Assembly (NCBI GenBank): GCA_036517855.1
Contig: DATDSR010000016.1
Location: forward strand, 1 to 23,364
Length of the DNA stretch: 23,364 nucleotides
Reading direction: 5' to 3'
From: DATDSR01 sp036517855
Lineage (GTDB): Bacteria; Patescibacteriota; Minisyncoccia; Phycocordibacterales; DATDSR01
Under the pieces are notes generated by a model. That model made no database searches. It was not told the origin of the DNA and saw nothing but the letters and a program-made list of their open reading frames with translations. Positions 14,481-22,035 of this stretch are shown piece after piece; positions within the stretch are counted from its first letter, which is position 1, and every line of letters begins with the position of its first letter. Position numbers and translations under genes: made by a program.

Positions 14481-14487
14481 CTCTCTA

Positions 14488-17400
14488 ATGAAACGGGTGG
14501 CTCTACTCTGTGCCCTCATCCTCTTGGTGCCGGTGTTAACGTTTCCCCTAATTACCTCAGCTAAGGCCAAGGGGCCAAAGGGCTACTCCCACGAACGTGG
14601 CAAGGAGCTAACTGTGAGCGAGCCGCTGGGCTGGCCCACCAAAACCACCAACTCCACTTGGACAGACACCTCCATCGAATCATTGCCCGGTATGAGTGTG
14701 GTGCGTGTGAAGCCATACAACCCCTGGTGGCACATCTGGGGCGGTATCCCTGCCACCACCACCGTGACAGTGGGAGGCCTACCCGCCGACACCGACCTGC
14801 ACGTGTACACCCGAGGCTATCGCGACCACGCCGTGGCCCACAGCAGCAAGCAAGGCACCCTCACCCTCGACTACGCCTCCAAGCAAGGCCAACAGTTCAT
14901 CATCAAGGCCAATCCCTCGACCTATCACATTAACCTAGGAGGCAACATCTGGAACTTGTATGCCGCTGGTGGGGATTGCAAATCAATCGGCATCTGGTTT
15001 CCAGCAACCAAAACCTGCGCGCTAACCACCGACGTGAACAAAGATGGCAATCGAACCATCGCCATTGAAGATAACGGCATCACGCTCGACGGCAAGGATC
15101 CAAACACGAGTGTTATACATAAAGTGATTGGCGTAGGCACCGACGACGGTGTGTACACGGATATGTCCAACGTGACAGTCAAAAACCTAAACGTGACCGG
15201 CTTCGCCCGAGGCATTGTGTACGTAGCCACACACATTATCATCGTCCCATCCCCCACCGGTGGCTCAATCGAGTCTGTCATACTCACTAACTTGGCCCAG
15301 AACGTGCACATTGAGGGTATGTCTGAGCTCAGCATGTCTAACGTCACTTCTATTGGGGCAGATACAGGCTTATTCATTGAAGATTTCAACAGTGACGGTC
15401 TGCCAACCTATGGCATAAAGGCGAAAGGCTCCACCATTAAGAATGCCGCTCTAGGTGCCTACGTGGACAACGTGGACCCTGTGACGTTCACCCAGAACAA
15501 TTGGGAGGGCAACGGCACGGATATCTCCCAAGTCGCGAGTGGCATGACTCTCGCCAACATAACTGATAGAGGTAACTACTGGAAAAAATTCACTGATTGC
15601 AAGCAAGACCCAGCTCCTGCTAACCCCAATCACTGTGCCAATAAGTATGATGTCCCAAGCATCGGTGCTGATGCCCTTCCTTGGGCTTGTGCAAATGCAT
15701 GGGGAACTGGCAGTCCCTGCCCGAGGGTTACACCGCCTCCACCACCACCGTCAGGGGGAGGAACTGACCGCTGGATGGAAGTAAAAGACGGCTCTACATT
15801 TTCTAATCCACTGACCGCAACATTTTACCAAGACAGTGCTAAAACAATAAAACTCAAAGAGTTACCTAATGGCTGGGTTTTAGAATTACTAGACGACGCC
15901 TCGGATCCATACAAAGTGCGTGATGTAGCTGATGAAGTTGTTGGCTTTATTGATTCAGGTAGTTTACGAGAAGCGACCACTCAAGCACAAAAAGATTTAT
16001 TCAATGCCCGTGCCGCAACAAGTACTGCAAATACTAGAACCGAAAGATTAGATATACTGGCAAAAGCAGTGGCTCATTACTGGGCGGATTCTTCTACGGA
16101 TAAAAATTTGTACAGCGGAAATGATTTTAGTGTTGTTGATAAAAATGATGGAGATAAGGATATATTTTTAAATCAACATCTAGCGACGGAAGGTCAATTC
16201 CCGATCGATTTGTATCTTGCTACATTAATTGAAGAATCTGGCGGTGCTCTATCCGATTTTGATAACGAACTAATCACATTTGATTACGGCCATGCTCCCG
16301 GACAATTAACAGTTGCTGGTTACCAGAAGGACGTCACTTATTTGCAACTCTTACTGAAGAAACTGGGCTATTACACTGGTACTCCAAACGGATCATTCGA
16401 CGATTCCACAGTAGCCGCAGTAAAATCATTTCAGACTTCCAAAAGCCTCACTACTAGTGGAGATGTAGGTCCTCTCACCTTACCATTATTGAATACGTCT
16501 CTTGAGGCTAACAGATTACAGCCCGAGCTGAGTTCAATACCAACCTCATTTAAATTCAAGTCGTTTCTAGTCGGGGGAGAAACATATTCCCGTGATAAAA
16601 CAGCCGGAATGTTCGACAACAGAAGCGGGGTAGTCGGCCTAGTGGTTTATCCGTGTAAAGATTACGTTGACCAATCAAGCGTTTCTTCACAAAACTACTA
16701 TAAAAATTGCTACAAACCTAACGGGGTCGGATTCCACTACAATATGGTGGCTAATACGGAAGCTGGGACACCGCTCATTTCTTATTACCAGAATACTGAA
16801 CAATCACTGTATTCAAGTGTGAAGAATGGGCTCTCAGTTTTACTTCAAAAATACGCCTCTAAAAGGGGTCTAGTAAAAAATAGCTTACTTGTACGTCCAT
16901 GGCTTACTAAGGGGGCAATTACGATTGACGATAATGACCTTAAGGCCTTCCTCGCCTTGCGAGGGTACAACGGTTTCGGCAGAAGGTTGGGTCAGGCAAG
17001 AAACACTGAAGGGGAAAAGGTAAGTTGTTATTATCTTTTTGATAATCCATTAAACTCTAACTATCTCTCATCTGTTGCGTATTCTTTGTTACAAGCACAC
17101 GACGTATTTCCAACGTCAGGTTCCTATGCTACTTCCTCAGCCCTGTATCAAAAATTACTGTTGGTTGATAAGAACAAGACAGAACTTTGCATTGGTTCCC
17201 CTGCTTATTTGCAGATAATCGATGGCAGTAACAATTTAACCGGTTATGATGGATCTAAAATCGTGGACCAGATTTCTAACGTTGTTTATGACGATATTAA
17301 CTATGAAGAGGCCTCGATATTAGTACCAAATTCGACCTACACCTTTAGAGTAGTTGGGAAGGAAAGCGGAACTTATGATTTTGTTATTGCCAATTTCACC

Positions 17401-17943
17401 AATAGCTCTAGTCCAATCCAGGTAAAGATGGATAATATCCCCTCAACCATAGGTTCGATCCACGAATATAAAATAGATTGGGCAAATTTAACGGATACAG
17501 GCGGTGTGACGATAAAAGTAGATCAAAATGGAGACGGTACTTTTGAGAAGACTGTTGTAGGAGGAAAATTAATGAATGGTGATCAATTCCTGCCATCGCT
17601 GAGTTCAGACAAAGTAACCATCTGCCATCGGCCACCGGGCAATCCAAGCAACTCTAAAACGCTATTTCTCCCTGCATCCGCAATATCTGCCCACATGGCG
17701 CATGGAGATAAAAAGGGAGAGTGTAAAAATGAGAAGCCCGATGGCGACAAGGAGAAAGAAAAGGAAAAAGATGAAGGTAAAGACGAAAGAGAAGTTAGTG
17801 ATGTGGATGATAAAAGAGTGAAAAAAGAAGGCAAGAAGGAAAACAAAGAAAACAAGGATAGCAAGGAAAACAACAGGAGTGAAGGAAAAGATAATATAAA
17901 TAAGAAAGGCAAAAATTCAAAATCTAATTCTAGAGACGAATAA
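14488..17943 (+). CDS. Large secreted mosaic protein: beta-helix-like, murein-hydrolase-like, PG-binding, CHRPPGNP and charged tail
   Basis: From ATG 14488 the product has 1151 residues and a signal peptide (MKRVALLCALILLVPVLTF, cleavage near SAKA). Residues about 150-400 hold repeated beta-helix-like strands (MSNVTVKNLNVTGFARGIVY). TPPPPPPSGGG near 415-425 is a linker. An SH3-like segment follows. Near 575-605, LYLATLIEESGG and FDNELITFDYGHAPGQLT resemble a lytic-transglycosylase-like domain (candidate Glu582/583). Residues 611-670 are a PG_binding_1 module (YLQLLLKKLGYYTGTPNG). Material like the rest of the hydrolase resumes at YYKNCYKPN and LYSSVKNGLSVLLQKY. Near 965-1030 is a beta-sandwich-like region. 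CHRPPGNP at 1046-1053 with AHMAHGD follows, then about 70 Lys/Glu/Asp-rich residues. Base composition falls sharply after the linker. Likely cell-surface; enzymatic activity is inferred. Confidence 0.8.
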   Translation: MKRVALLCALILLVPVLTFPLITSAKAKGPKGYSHERGKELTVSEPLGWPTKTTNSTWTDTSIESLPGMSVVRVKPYNPWWHIWGGIPATTTVTVGGLPADTDLHVYTRGYRDHAVAHSSKQGTLTLDYASKQGQQFIIKANPSTYHINLGGNIWNLYAAGGDCKSIGIWFPATKTCALTTDVNKDGNRTIAIEDNGITLDGKDPNTSVIHKVIGVGTDDGVYTDMSNVTVKNLNVTGFARGIVYVATHIIIVPSPTGGSIESVILTNLAQNVHIEGMSELSMSNVTSIGADTGLFIEDFNSDGLPTYGIKAKGSTIKNAALGAYVDNVDPVTFTQNNWEGNGTDISQVASGMTLANITDRGNYWKKFTDCKQDPAPANPNHCANKYDVPSIGADALPWACANAWGTGSPCPRVTPPPPPPSGGGTDRWMEVKDGSTFSNPLTATFYQDSAKTIKLKELPNGWVLELLDDASDPYKVRDVADEVVGFIDSGSLREATTQAQKDLFNARAATSTANTRTERLDILAKAVAHYWADSSTDKNLYSGNDFSVVDKNDGDKDIFLNQHLATEGQFPIDLYLATLIEESGGALSDFDNELITFDYGHAPGQLTVAGYQKDVTYLQLLLKKLGYYTGTPNGSFDDSTVAAVKSFQTSKSLTTSGDVGPLTLPLLNTSLEANRLQPELSSIPTSFKFKSFLVGGETYSRDKTAGMFDNRSGVVGLVVYPCKDYVDQSSVSSQNYYKNCYKPNGVGFHYNMVANTEAGTPLISYYQNTEQSLYSSVKNGLSVLLQKYASKRGLVKNSLLVRPWLTKGAITIDDNDLKAFLALRGYNGFGRRLGQARNTEGEKVSCYYLFDNPLNSNYLSSVAYSLLQAHDVFPTSGSYATSSALYQKLLLVDKNKTELCIGSPAYLQIIDGSNNLTGYDGSKIVDQISNVVYDDINYEEASILVPNSTYTFRVVGKESGTYDFVIANFTNSSSPIQVKMDNIPSTIGSIHEYKIDWANLTDTGGVTIKVDQNGDGTFEKTVVGGKLMNGDQFLPSLSSDKVTICHRPPGNPSNSKTLFLPASAISAHMAHGDKKGECKNEKPDGDKEKEKEKDEGKDEREVSDVDDKRVKKEGKKENKENKDSKENNRSEGKDNINKKGKNSKSNSRDE

Positions 17944-17946
17944 TAT

Positions 17947-18543
17947 ATGAATAGAAAACCAATTCTAATAAGCGTATTACTAATCTTGGCCCTCGTAATC
18001 CTAGTGGTTTTGGTGATTTCGAAGAACAGTGGGGGAACAAGGATCCCCAAAGAAAACGCAACATTTGATGAAATTATAGACAAGTATACCAATGTGGGCT
18101 GGCGGGTAATTGATGATCAAAGAGGTCAACTTAATAATGATTCACATGAGGATCGGGTGGTGGTACTGGATACGGACGTGAAGGGGATTGAAAATAACAG
18201 GCTACTGATAATCTTATTCGGACTTCCAAATGGACTTTATGATACATCCATAGTTTCTGATACAGCGGTGAGATGTTCTACCTGCGGGGGCGTTGGGGGC
18301 AATGGTGACCCCTTTAGTCGCATCGCGATCAATGGCCAATCATTAGAAATTCATCATACTAGTGGTAGTCTGACGAGGTACGCGGAAACTGAAAGCTATC
18401 TCTACCTAAGCGGTGAGTGGCTATTGTCTACCACAACAGTTACAACTTTTAATGCAAATGATCCCACAGTTTTGATTAGTACTGAAACAAAGACCAGTAA
18501 AGATTTTGGCAAGAGAGTAATCAATCCAATCGTCCAGAAGTAA
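17947..18543 (+). CDS. Membrane-anchored extracytoplasmic protein, GDPF-type
   Basis: The product has 198 residues and starts three bases after the large protein's stop, so it is probably co-transcribed. Residues 6-25 are one strongly hydrophobic helix (ILISVLLILALVILVVLVIS) that should act as an uncleaved anchor. The outer part reads QLNNDSHEDRVVVLDTD, then RLLIILFGLPNGLYD, GNGDPFSRIAINGQSLEIHHTSGS and SYLYLSGEWLL. This layout (calcium-site-like N-D-S-H-E-D loop, LFG, GDPF-x-x-I-x-I-x-G-x-L-x-I-x-H) is shared with a widespread family of extracytoplasmic proteins of unknown function, which I know only by pattern. Unlike its neighbours it lacks the W-x-Y-N C-terminal motif. Confidence 0.75.
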   Translation: MNRKPILISVLLILALVILVVLVISKNSGGTRIPKENATFDEIIDKYTNVGWRVIDDQRGQLNNDSHEDRVVVLDTDVKGIENNRLLIILFGLPNGLYDTSIVSDTAVRCSTCGGVGGNGDPFSRIAINGQSLEIHHTSGSLTRYAETESYLYLSGEWLLSTTTVTTFNANDPTVLISTETKTSKDFGKRVINPIVQK

Positions 18544-18564
18544 GCATTCAAAAGAGGATAAAAA

Positions 18565-19230
18565 ATGAAAAAGTACACCGCCCCTTTCTTCGTGCTTTTG
18601 GTCGCTATTCTTGGCGTGTACTTGGTAGTGAGCAAAGATAATAAGTTAAATTCAGCAAACTACGAATACACTGTTAGCAACAATACTATCACCGTGAGAA
18701 ATACCGTTGATGGAGTAGTCAAATCTCTATCACTTGAGGAAACAACAATCAATGGTAGAGAACTTTTTGTCCTTGGATTAAACTTAGTTCGTAAGGAGGT
18801 CTATGTTGGTCTTACTGTTACTCCAACCCCACCGGATGCTCCGTGGTCGTCTGCACAGTCAGAAATTGTGGCGATAAACATTGAATCTGGCTCGCAGCAT
18901 TCAGTTCTAGCGTTACCAGGAACGGAATACTTCGATAGTTTACTTGTTGCCTCAAACGGGGATTATATTTCAGTACGTTATGGATCTGGAGGCGCTGAAT
19001 GTGACACTCGTAACTTAAGTTATGTGATTGACCTAATAGCAAAAAAGGCAGTCACAGCACTTAACCCCAATGGATTACCAGAGGATACAATTGTATCATC
19101 GATAGCAAAATCATGGGCTGGTGTCAGTATTACTTTCTCATACTCAACGACACCTTGTTCCACAGGGATTACTATGGATGAGTTATGGGAATACAACATT
19201 GATACCAAGGAATACAAGCAAGTTGAGTAA
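18565..19230 (+). CDS. Membrane-anchored surface protein with C-terminal WxYN-TKEY motif
   Basis: The product has 221 residues. AGAGGA at about 18551 gives a reasonable ribosome-binding site before ATG 18565. Residues 5-23 form an N-terminal anchor (TAPFFVLLVAILGVYLVVS). The rest is beta-rich with propeller-like strand pairs (SEIVAINIESGSQHSVLAL, GDYISVRYGSGG) and ends LWEYNIDTKEYKQVE. The same ending recurs in the downstream proteins, so these are paralogues. Two cysteines in the outer domain (AECDTRN and TPCSTG) could form a disulphide. Function unknown. A remnant of a charged-tail protein begins right after its stop. Confidence 0.75.
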   Translation: MKKYTAPFFVLLVAILGVYLVVSKDNKLNSANYEYTVSNNTITVRNTVDGVVKSLSLEETTINGRELFVLGLNLVRKEVYVGLTVTPTPPDAPWSSAQSEIVAINIESGSQHSVLALPGTEYFDSLLVASNGDYISVRYGSGGAECDTRNLSYVIDLIAKKAVTALNPNGLPEDTIVSSIAKSWAGVSITFSYSTTPCSTGITMDELWEYNIDTKEYKQVE

Positions 19231-19494
19231 GGTTTTGGTATCGCCGATCCGGCAATGCCCATACCCTATACTTGCCCGCTTCGGCCGTATCAGCTCACTT
19301 AGCCCACGGGGACAAGAATGGGGAGTGTGAGTCTAACAAGAAGCATGACAAAAACGCCAAGGACGGGGATAATGAGAGTGAGCACGAGAAAATATCTGGG
19401 AACGGTAAGGGGGGACAAAAAGGATAATGAAGAAAAGAACGATGATAACAAGGACAACCGCAGTAGCAGTAAAGTTAAAAGCAAAAAGAAATGA
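19227..19494 (+). pseudogene. Remnant of a second CHRPPGNP/charged-tail protein, frameshifted
   Basis: In the frame of 19251 the sequence reads GNAHTLYLPASAVSAHLAHG, then DKNGEC and a Lys/Asp/Glu-rich tail, clearly homologous to the end of the large secreted protein (LFLPASAISAHMAHGDKKGEC). The CHRPPGN motif before it has decayed to WYRRSGN and there is no start codon; everything upstream is gone. The frame hits TAA at 19425. Removing one G from the G6 run at 19409-19414 restores a continuous tail (GDKKDNEEKNDDNKDNRSSS, ending KSKKK) to a TGA at 19492-19494. That stop overlaps the next gene's ATG as ATGA, which supports the repaired frame as the ancestral one. Confidence 0.75.
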
Positions 19495-20177
19495 CTACCT
19501 TAGACAAGAAATTCCTAGTCGCGTTTGGTCTCGCTCTTTTTGCAGGACTTCTAGTCTTTTGGCACTTTTATGATCGGGGTGATAATTATAAACCATTAAG
19601 TATTTCTGATATTACAAACGAATTAATTGACAAGAGATTAATAGACGCAAGTGACATAAACGATCAGGAGGCGTCAATTACTGCGGAGATTACCGACCCC
19701 AAAACAAAGGCTATCATCCAATTTATCGAAATCCCAGAGTGGTCTGGGACCGGCGGAACAAGGGGTTTTGTTGTTTCTTCATCCGCAGATGGGGAAAGTA
19801 TTAAGGTGTTGTGTGAATTCTTTGGTTCAAAAAAGGTCCTACAAGACACATTGAGGATAGATAATTCGGTTGTGATTTATGATGAGCTGTACCGCCAAGG
19901 TGCGTGTTGCTATTTTTCTCGAGAAATTCATATAAATTTGATTGATCCATCAAAAAATATGGCCCCTGATTTTCCGGACAGCATTCAAGACTACGTGACA
20001 CGGCATAAAATAAGTGCTGACCCACTTAATCTGAGTGAATCAATCGGAAACTACACCTTGATCGATGACGATACAACTACGTTAGAAAGACAGGTTTCAG
20101 ATAGTATTGGTACCATATACCCAACTGAGACCTGGCAGTATAATGTCCAAACAAAAACATACACAGAGGTAAAGTAG
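19491..20177 (+). CDS. Membrane-anchored surface protein, paralogue with WxYN-TK-Y ending
   Basis: The product has 228 residues. Residues 8-24 form the N-terminal anchor (FLVAFGLALFAGLLVFW). The outer part is beta-rich, has a Cys-Cys pair (QGACCYFSRE) and one Cys earlier (VLCEFF). Residues about 165-228, beginning IQDYVTRHKISADPLNLSES and ending TWQYNVQTKTYTEVK, align with an internal segment of the next protein beginning ESYVLRNKISKDVKDLTEHF. This marks a shared module of about 63 residues. The start codon overlaps the stop of the repaired charged-tail remnant, suggesting the two once formed a translationally coupled pair. Function unknown. Confidence 0.75.
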   Translation: MTTLDKKFLVAFGLALFAGLLVFWHFYDRGDNYKPLSISDITNELIDKRLIDASDINDQEASITAEITDPKTKAIIQFIEIPEWSGTGGTRGFVVSSSADGESIKVLCEFFGSKKVLQDTLRIDNSVVIYDELYRQGACCYFSREIHINLIDPSKNMAPDFPDSIQDYVTRHKISADPLNLSESIGNYTLIDDDTTTLERQVSDSIGTIYPTETWQYNVQTKTYTEVK

Positions 20178-20193
20178 CAACCACGAGGACTAA

Positions 20194-20232
20194 GGTAAGA
20201 TACCACCAGGCCAGGCTAAGAAAAAGAAATGA
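20194..20232 (+). pseudogene. Possible remnant of a PPGQAKKK-ending protein
   Basis: A short frame reads GKIPPGQAKKKK and ends in a TGA at 20230-20232 that overlaps the ATG of the next gene (ATGA). PPG-N/Q followed by a Lys-rich end is the pattern of the CHRPPGNP proteins next door, and the overlapped stop matches the arrangement before 19491. Only 12 residues remain, so chance is possible. Confidence 0.3.
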
Positions 20233-21781
20233 AAAAAATAATTTTGGGTATAGTTTTAATAATACTTGTGGGAGGGATCACTCTGGGCGTTCTTCGTAGT
20301 AGACAAAGAGTTACAGAGTTGCCGGTCAAAGTCCTTGATTATCAACAGTTTGTAAAGGACTCATACCCCGTTGAAGGAGACGGTTATGCCCTGAACGAGT
20401 ACACTGCTTCCGAGCCACAAGTCATAAGGCAGGTAAACCAGATCCAGGTCGTAGTGGACGACCCAATAAACTTTGGATCTCACAATCCTTCGGCCTATGT
20501 TATCTGGTCAAACCTAGACGGTTCAAACAAGCGTGTTGTGTATTACTTATCTAACACCAACATAGGTGGTTTGCCAGATGTTTCGCCCTCAGGGAGCTTT
20601 TTTGTTGCTGATGCGAAATATGTTATGAGCGCTTGTCTAGCGCTCACCTCTGTTGATTATGCAAGTATCAATAACGGGGAGGTCGGCGAAGTAAAGACGA
20701 TTTCAGAAATTAATGGAATACATACGGAAAGTGAAAACGGAGTCGCACTACAACTTAGCCACGACAAGTGGTTAAGTGATAATGAGGTGGAGCTGGTTGT
20801 TGAATACTACGATTCTAGATGTGGTGGAGAACTAATCAGGACAGAGAAATGGGCATACAACCTTGACACTAAAGAATATAAACAAATTATAGACGTACAA
20901 TCATCAAATATCCCACCATTTACAGACTCTAAAGAGAGTTACGTCCTGAGAAATAAGATATCTAAAGACGTGAAGGATTTGACGGAGCATTTCGGCGCTT
21001 ATTCAAAGCCGAACCATAATTCATATGTGTTTGAAAGATACTTCAGCGATGAAAACGGCACAAAATATAAAATAGAAAAATGGATATACTTTATTGACGA
21101 CTCTGTGTACGCTCTAATGAATAGCTTTGATGATGCTATAGATTCAGGCGAAGGAATATCCCCCGAGGATGTCAAGTATGAGTACAAGAGTATACCAAAT
21201 TCACCGATGGAGTACTCCATGACTTCAATCCGTCGAGCCGACAATCATGAAATTGTCTTAGACTTGACATTCGAATTAATGCCCCAACCTGGTAGGGGCT
21301 TTATCGATGAATATGTTCCAGGCTGGTGGAGTTCCCTGAGTGACTTTATGTATTCAGAAAAAATAATGAGTTGTACTTTGTAATAAATGACTTAAATAAT
21401 TCCGGTAACGCAGTACATTACGGACAATTAGGCGGGGTGAATGTAAATACAGGTGAGTACAGGGATTTGGGTAGTGTGGAGAATGGTATGGGTTTCGGGT
21501 TAATTCAAGATGAAAGATACATACTATACACTGTCGGAATCAGGCTGTACCCCGGTGGGCACACTTATCTAGTTTATGTTAATCTAAGGACAGGAGAAGA
21601 GACAAAGGTTGATCCTGATATTGGCGAAAAATGGACAAGTAAATATATTGACTTCATCGACTGGAAGGATAACAATATAAAATTTACTGTCGAATATTAT
21701 CAAACTGAGGATAATGGCAACAAGAAAATTCAACTTTGGCAGTACAACGTGGAAACTAAAGAATACAAATTAATTAAATAA
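20229..21781 (+). pseudogene. Large paralogue of the WxYN-TKEY family, split by a one-base frameshift
   Basis: The first frame (20229-21383) encodes 384 residues with an N-terminal anchor (IILGIVLIILVGGITLGVL, residues 3-21). The second frame (open from 21344, TTG at 21371, stop at 21779-21781) encodes the rest. Adding one A to the A6 run at 21358-21363 joins them through FMYSEKNNELYFVINDLN into about 517 residues. The joined protein has a first WxYN unit (EKWAYNLDTKEYKQI), the KIS-type module shared with its neighbour, and a final LWQYNVETKEYKLIK, so it is a double-length family member with propeller-like strands. Without the repair, the first part ends in an unrelated MSCTL tail. Causes may be mutation, a sequencing error or slippage at the A-run. 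Function unknown. Confidence 0.7.
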
Positions 21782-21783
21782 CC

Positions 21784-22003
21784 GTGCCCAATAAACAACG
21801 AGGGATTATACCGGTTCTCATCATAGTAGCCATACTTGCTGGCATGACTGCTGTTGGTGGGGGATATTACTAATTATAGGGTGGAGGAGATCAAGCGCGC
21901 CGATGCGACTGGGAGCCTCACCTTCAACCAAATACCCCCCAGCAGTTCATCGTCACGGAGAGAAAGAGTTAGGTCTCAACTAGATACCCCTCCCAGCCTT
22001 TGA
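21784..22003 (+). pseudogene. Frameshifted small membrane or secreted protein
   Basis: GTG at 21784 opens PNKQRGIIPVLIIVAILAGM, a basic start and hydrophobic helix of a kind I associate with small Candidate Phyla Radiation proteins, but it stops after GGGYY at 21871. A second frame continues as YRVEEIKRADATGSLTFNQI, then a Ser/Arg-rich end to TGA at 22001-22003. Removing one base between about 21859 (a G5 run) and 21875 joins them into a protein of roughly 72 residues. It starts three bases after the previous gene and its stop lies in the -35 box of the next promoter. Confidence 0.55.
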
Positions 22004-22027
22004 AATAGAGCCTTTTCGTGGTATAAG
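22000..22027 (+). promoter_or_regulatory. Promoter of the type ISP-like gene
   Basis: TTGAAA at 22000-22005 (5 of 6), a 16-base spacer and TATAAG at 22022-22027 (5 of 6). Predicted start near 22034, two bases before the ATG at 22036. Confidence 0.6.
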
Positions 22028-22035
22028 TTGGCTTA

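Noticed and set aside
14452..14487. TTG at 14452 as start of the large secreted protein
   Set aside because: It would put 12 residues in front of a clear signal peptide, and TTGACA there is a consensus -35 box with a -10 box 17 bases on.
21355..21364. Canonical -1 programmed frameshift heptamer at the A-run
   Set aside because: In the zero frame the codons are GAA AAA ATA, which does not allow the usual two-tRNA slip. Mutation or polymerase slippage fits better.
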